Below are positions 62,801 through 64,000 of a stretch of DNA of 64,000 nucleotides, piece by piece; the first letter of the stretch is position 1; every line of letters begins with the position of its first letter. Origin of the DNA: Symbiodinium natans (Eukaryota; Sar; Dinophyceae; Suessiales; Symbiodiniaceae). The position numbers were made by a program, and so were the translations under genes. The notes beneath the pieces are model-generated. The model did not search any database. It was not told the DNA's origin and saw only the letters and a list, made by a program, of their open reading frames with translations. The stretch lies in the NCBI GenBank assembly GCA_905221605.1, contig CAJNDS010000111.1, forward strand, positions 161,589-225,588. The letters are read 5' to 3'.

Positions 62801-64000
62801 GCCTGCCGCACGGGGGTCTGGATTCCGGGGGCTGCGCTTGGCCGTCACGAAGTTCTATTTTGTCGTTGGGCTTCCGAGCCATTTCTGGGTCGAGTTCCTA
62901 TGACAAGGGGTATAGCCCGGACTCAGGAAATGGATGGAACTGGGTGTGGCATCCAGCACTTTGCTTGCTGACACGCACGCATGCACACCTGACTCAGCCG
63001 CAGCAGCCAGCAGCACCCCTGTGAACCACTTTGCTGCTTCAGACTGTTCTGCGAGATATGTGGGTTATCTGATATCGTATCTTGAATTACATCATTTTCT
63101 TCTCAATTTCTGGTGTCTTATTCGCTTCGCTCCTGCACCTTTAATATATATAAGACTATAGGTCCAAGGGAAAGACATGAATGGTGCTCCTTTCAGATCT
63201 ACTGATAAAAAAGGTACCAAAGGATGTGCCAGTAAGTATAATGTGAGTGACGGCCGCTATAACTGCAACCACTCACAAGCTTAACTCACTCACTCACTCA
63301 TTGCATTCGCGAAAAATTTCGGCGCACGCAACATTAATATTGTGGGGCACAAGAAAACGACTCATTTCGTGACCCAAATGCTGTGCGTCAACTTCGTCAT
63401 TACGTGCCTGCGTCGGCTCTTGCACGGTGGCGAAGTAGCCTTCTTCGAGGAAAGGGAAGTGCTGGTCCTGCATTCGAAGACGAAGGGGCCCTACAAACCC
63501 ACGAAGAGCACCTATGGTCGCCTGCAGGAACTCGAGCCTGATCCTCTCGCGTACCTTCCCCTGAGGCCGTGTTTCGAAACCGTACAACGGTCGGATCTCG
63601 TAGCGTCGTAGCTGATCCAGAAAATGGAGGGCCCACAACAAAAGCGCTGGAATACTCGTGTTTGCAGGCGATGGCAATGATGGGTCAGGACACCTGTCCT
63701 CTGGAATCACCTCCTGCCCAGCCAGGAAGCCTCACAGGCGATTCTAAGAGTGTTGGGTTTAGCCGTTAGCCTTTAGTCAGCAACCGCGGCATTTGTTGAA
63801 GCTGTAGTGTAGGCTTTGGAGCCCTACTCGAAAAACAACCTGGCGCGTGAGGCGGCTATGCCCAAACTGAATGGCATCCCATGCAGCCACCAACAAAAGA
63901 CCAGCCGCCTTCGTAAATGCGGAGGTCGCTGCCCAAGCGGCAGTTCAGCCCCTCGCCGCCTGAGTCTCACGGCCGGCGTGTGTCTGTTTTGTCCACGCTC
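53782..64000 (-). CDS. Receptor-like gene B, paralogue of A (5' end outside window)
   Basis: Head-to-tail copy of gene A on the minus strand. It covers the second cysteine-rich block, all membrane exons and the tail, in the same order and frames; the PBP domain and first cysteine block would lie beyond 64000. Many exons differ from A by only a few residues (RTDYWWYGTWFILRG, RFMCYSHPNGPL, LQELNVYDRR), while introns cannot be aligned by eye. The large (TAG)n and GAGAGACA arrays of A are absent. The last exon ends EKLQSADV-stop. The function is inferred as for A. Both copies look intact over the shared region, suggesting retained or recently duplicated function. Confidence 0.77.
53975..56632 (-). 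CDS. Gene B C-terminal exons
   Basis: Blocks at 56580-56632, 56060-56100, 55730-55785, 55555-55595, 55295-55355 (RMLAAVLTTLGPYFSPLG), 54235-54300, 54130-54200 (ALKVDLSLESEENAEKDE) and 53975-54045 (AEKEAENTASTGGEENEA), paralogous to A. TTTAGGG-like units lie in introns at 55263-55287, 55935-55950 and 56158-56215. Confidence 0.62.
56925..58255 (-). CDS. Gene B membrane-region exons, distal block
   Basis: Blocks: 58208-58255 (LLSLPVVIFTDLPQ), 58120-58160 (VQLFVMTAVLV), 57910-57995 (MTWPWKTPLINLADGAMS), 57770-57825 (RMILLLSIGSAFLDARG), 57615-57668 (DALEGQVKATYSSLAMG), 57190-57250 (YEVLGILYSIAFVLLRAG) and 56925-57005 (SLVVVAMVHTTAMGSANEL). Confidence 0.75.
58470..59992 (-). CDS. Gene B membrane-region exons, central block
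   Basis: Blocks: 59918-59992 (LGPQKLHFVKAKALSTLGQL), 59812-59865 (RIGFTIIAKTALMPCLG), 59706-59760 (RFMCYSHPNGPLQLNS), 59389-59430 (SVLRFSDVICWEEP), 59236-59296 (GHTTMVIFGVVMTGHLG), 59100-59150 (RIMLIYWVTLLWSTI), 58733-58803 (ADLFFLQATRFLFFRFRTE) and 58470-58525 (TDYWWYGTWFILRG). Confidence 0.75.
60112..61995 (-). CDS. Gene B membrane-region exons, proximal block
   Basis: Blocks: 61900-61995 (IPVFYYFMNSPVTTKAG), 61785-61835 (REASTMLSTTMAFGMTL), 61388-61443 (TLLQTIGLVGLVSLRFG), 61065-61140 (RSWPSHMQPLLDFVSIFML), 60380-60460 (DLESLNFDCLGVSSAMRYVT) and 60112-60170 (VVCWPVALAWLVVCGLVSK). Confidence 0.75.
61215..61625 (-). repeat. CCCTAAA/CCTCTAAA tracts in gene B introns
   Basis: 61238-61375 mixes CCTCTAAA, CCTCGAAA and CCCTAAA units; 61456-61540 is a nearly perfect CCCTAAA array; 61577-61620 is degenerate. 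The first and second flank the TLLQTIGLVGLVSLRFG exon, placing telomere-like DNA on both sides of a coding exon. Confidence 0.88.
62205..63970 (-). CDS. Gene B Cys-rich exons
   Basis: Blocks: 63910-63970 (GEGLNCRLGSDLRIYEG), 63700-63740 (GFLAGQEVIPEDR), 63405-63467 (DQHFPFLEEGYFATVQEPTQ), 62768-62802 (AYKCGSLSHCPG), 62606-62672 (GLPGTCAEGRIGVPCGRCQA) and 62205-62260 (GTKFINGACRECSSMA). Cysteine positions match copy A. Confidence 0.75.
62693..62735 (-). repeat. CCCTAAA array in gene B intron
   Basis: About five units, between the GLPGTC and YKCGS exons. Confidence 0.85.

Overview
The window is nuclear DNA of a dinoflagellate. The decisive evidence is an intact copy of the 22-nt dinoflagellate spliced leader (minus strand, 11603 to 11582) on the 5' end of a non-LTR retrotransposon. 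Supporting signs are plant/alveolate-type TTTAGGG repeats, genes broken into many short exons, at least one well-supported GC splice donor, and every recognisable coding segment lying on the minus strand. The species cannot be named from sequence alone.

Layout. 1-6.9 kb: telomere-like tracts, homopolymers, a GC-rich 9-bp minisatellite and one possible exon. 6.9-11.6 kb: a complete LINE-type retrotransposon with ORF1, then endonuclease-reverse transcriptase ORF2, a 12-bp target-site duplication and the spliced leader at its 5' terminus. 11.6-13.6 kb: telomere-like repeats. 13.6-15.5 kb: a polytopic membrane protein gene in at least two exons. 15.5-21.2 kb: telomere-like repeats, an assembly gap of 100 N and long microsatellites. 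21.2-24.5 kb: fragments of a second membrane protein. 24.5-29.8 kb: repeats without a supported gene. 29.9-30.6 kb: an intronless gene for a secreted cysteine-rich protein. 31.8-32.4 kb: a large AGT microsatellite.

From 32.7 kb to the right edge lie two head-to-tail paralogous genes on the minus strand, each shattered into dozens of exons of about 35-120 bp. Copy A (32749 to about 51.4 kb) encodes a PstS-like phosphate/periplasmic-binding-protein domain, then ephrin-receptor-like cysteine-rich repeats, then a region with about ten or more membrane segments and a short charged tail. Copy B (53782 to beyond 64000) repeats the cysteine-rich, membrane and tail exons in the same order; its binding domain would lie outside the window. 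Exons are strongly conserved between A and B and both end at the same residue position, while introns are unrelated and filled with microsatellites and telomere-like DNA.

The two strongest leads are the spliced-leader-capped retrotransposon, whose two ORFs share one frame and are separated only by a TGA and which landed at the edge of a telomere-like tract, and the tandem pair of large receptor-like genes combining a bacterial-type solute-binding module with animal-receptor-like repeats. Splice sites and exon ends were read by eye and are approximate to a few bases unless stated.
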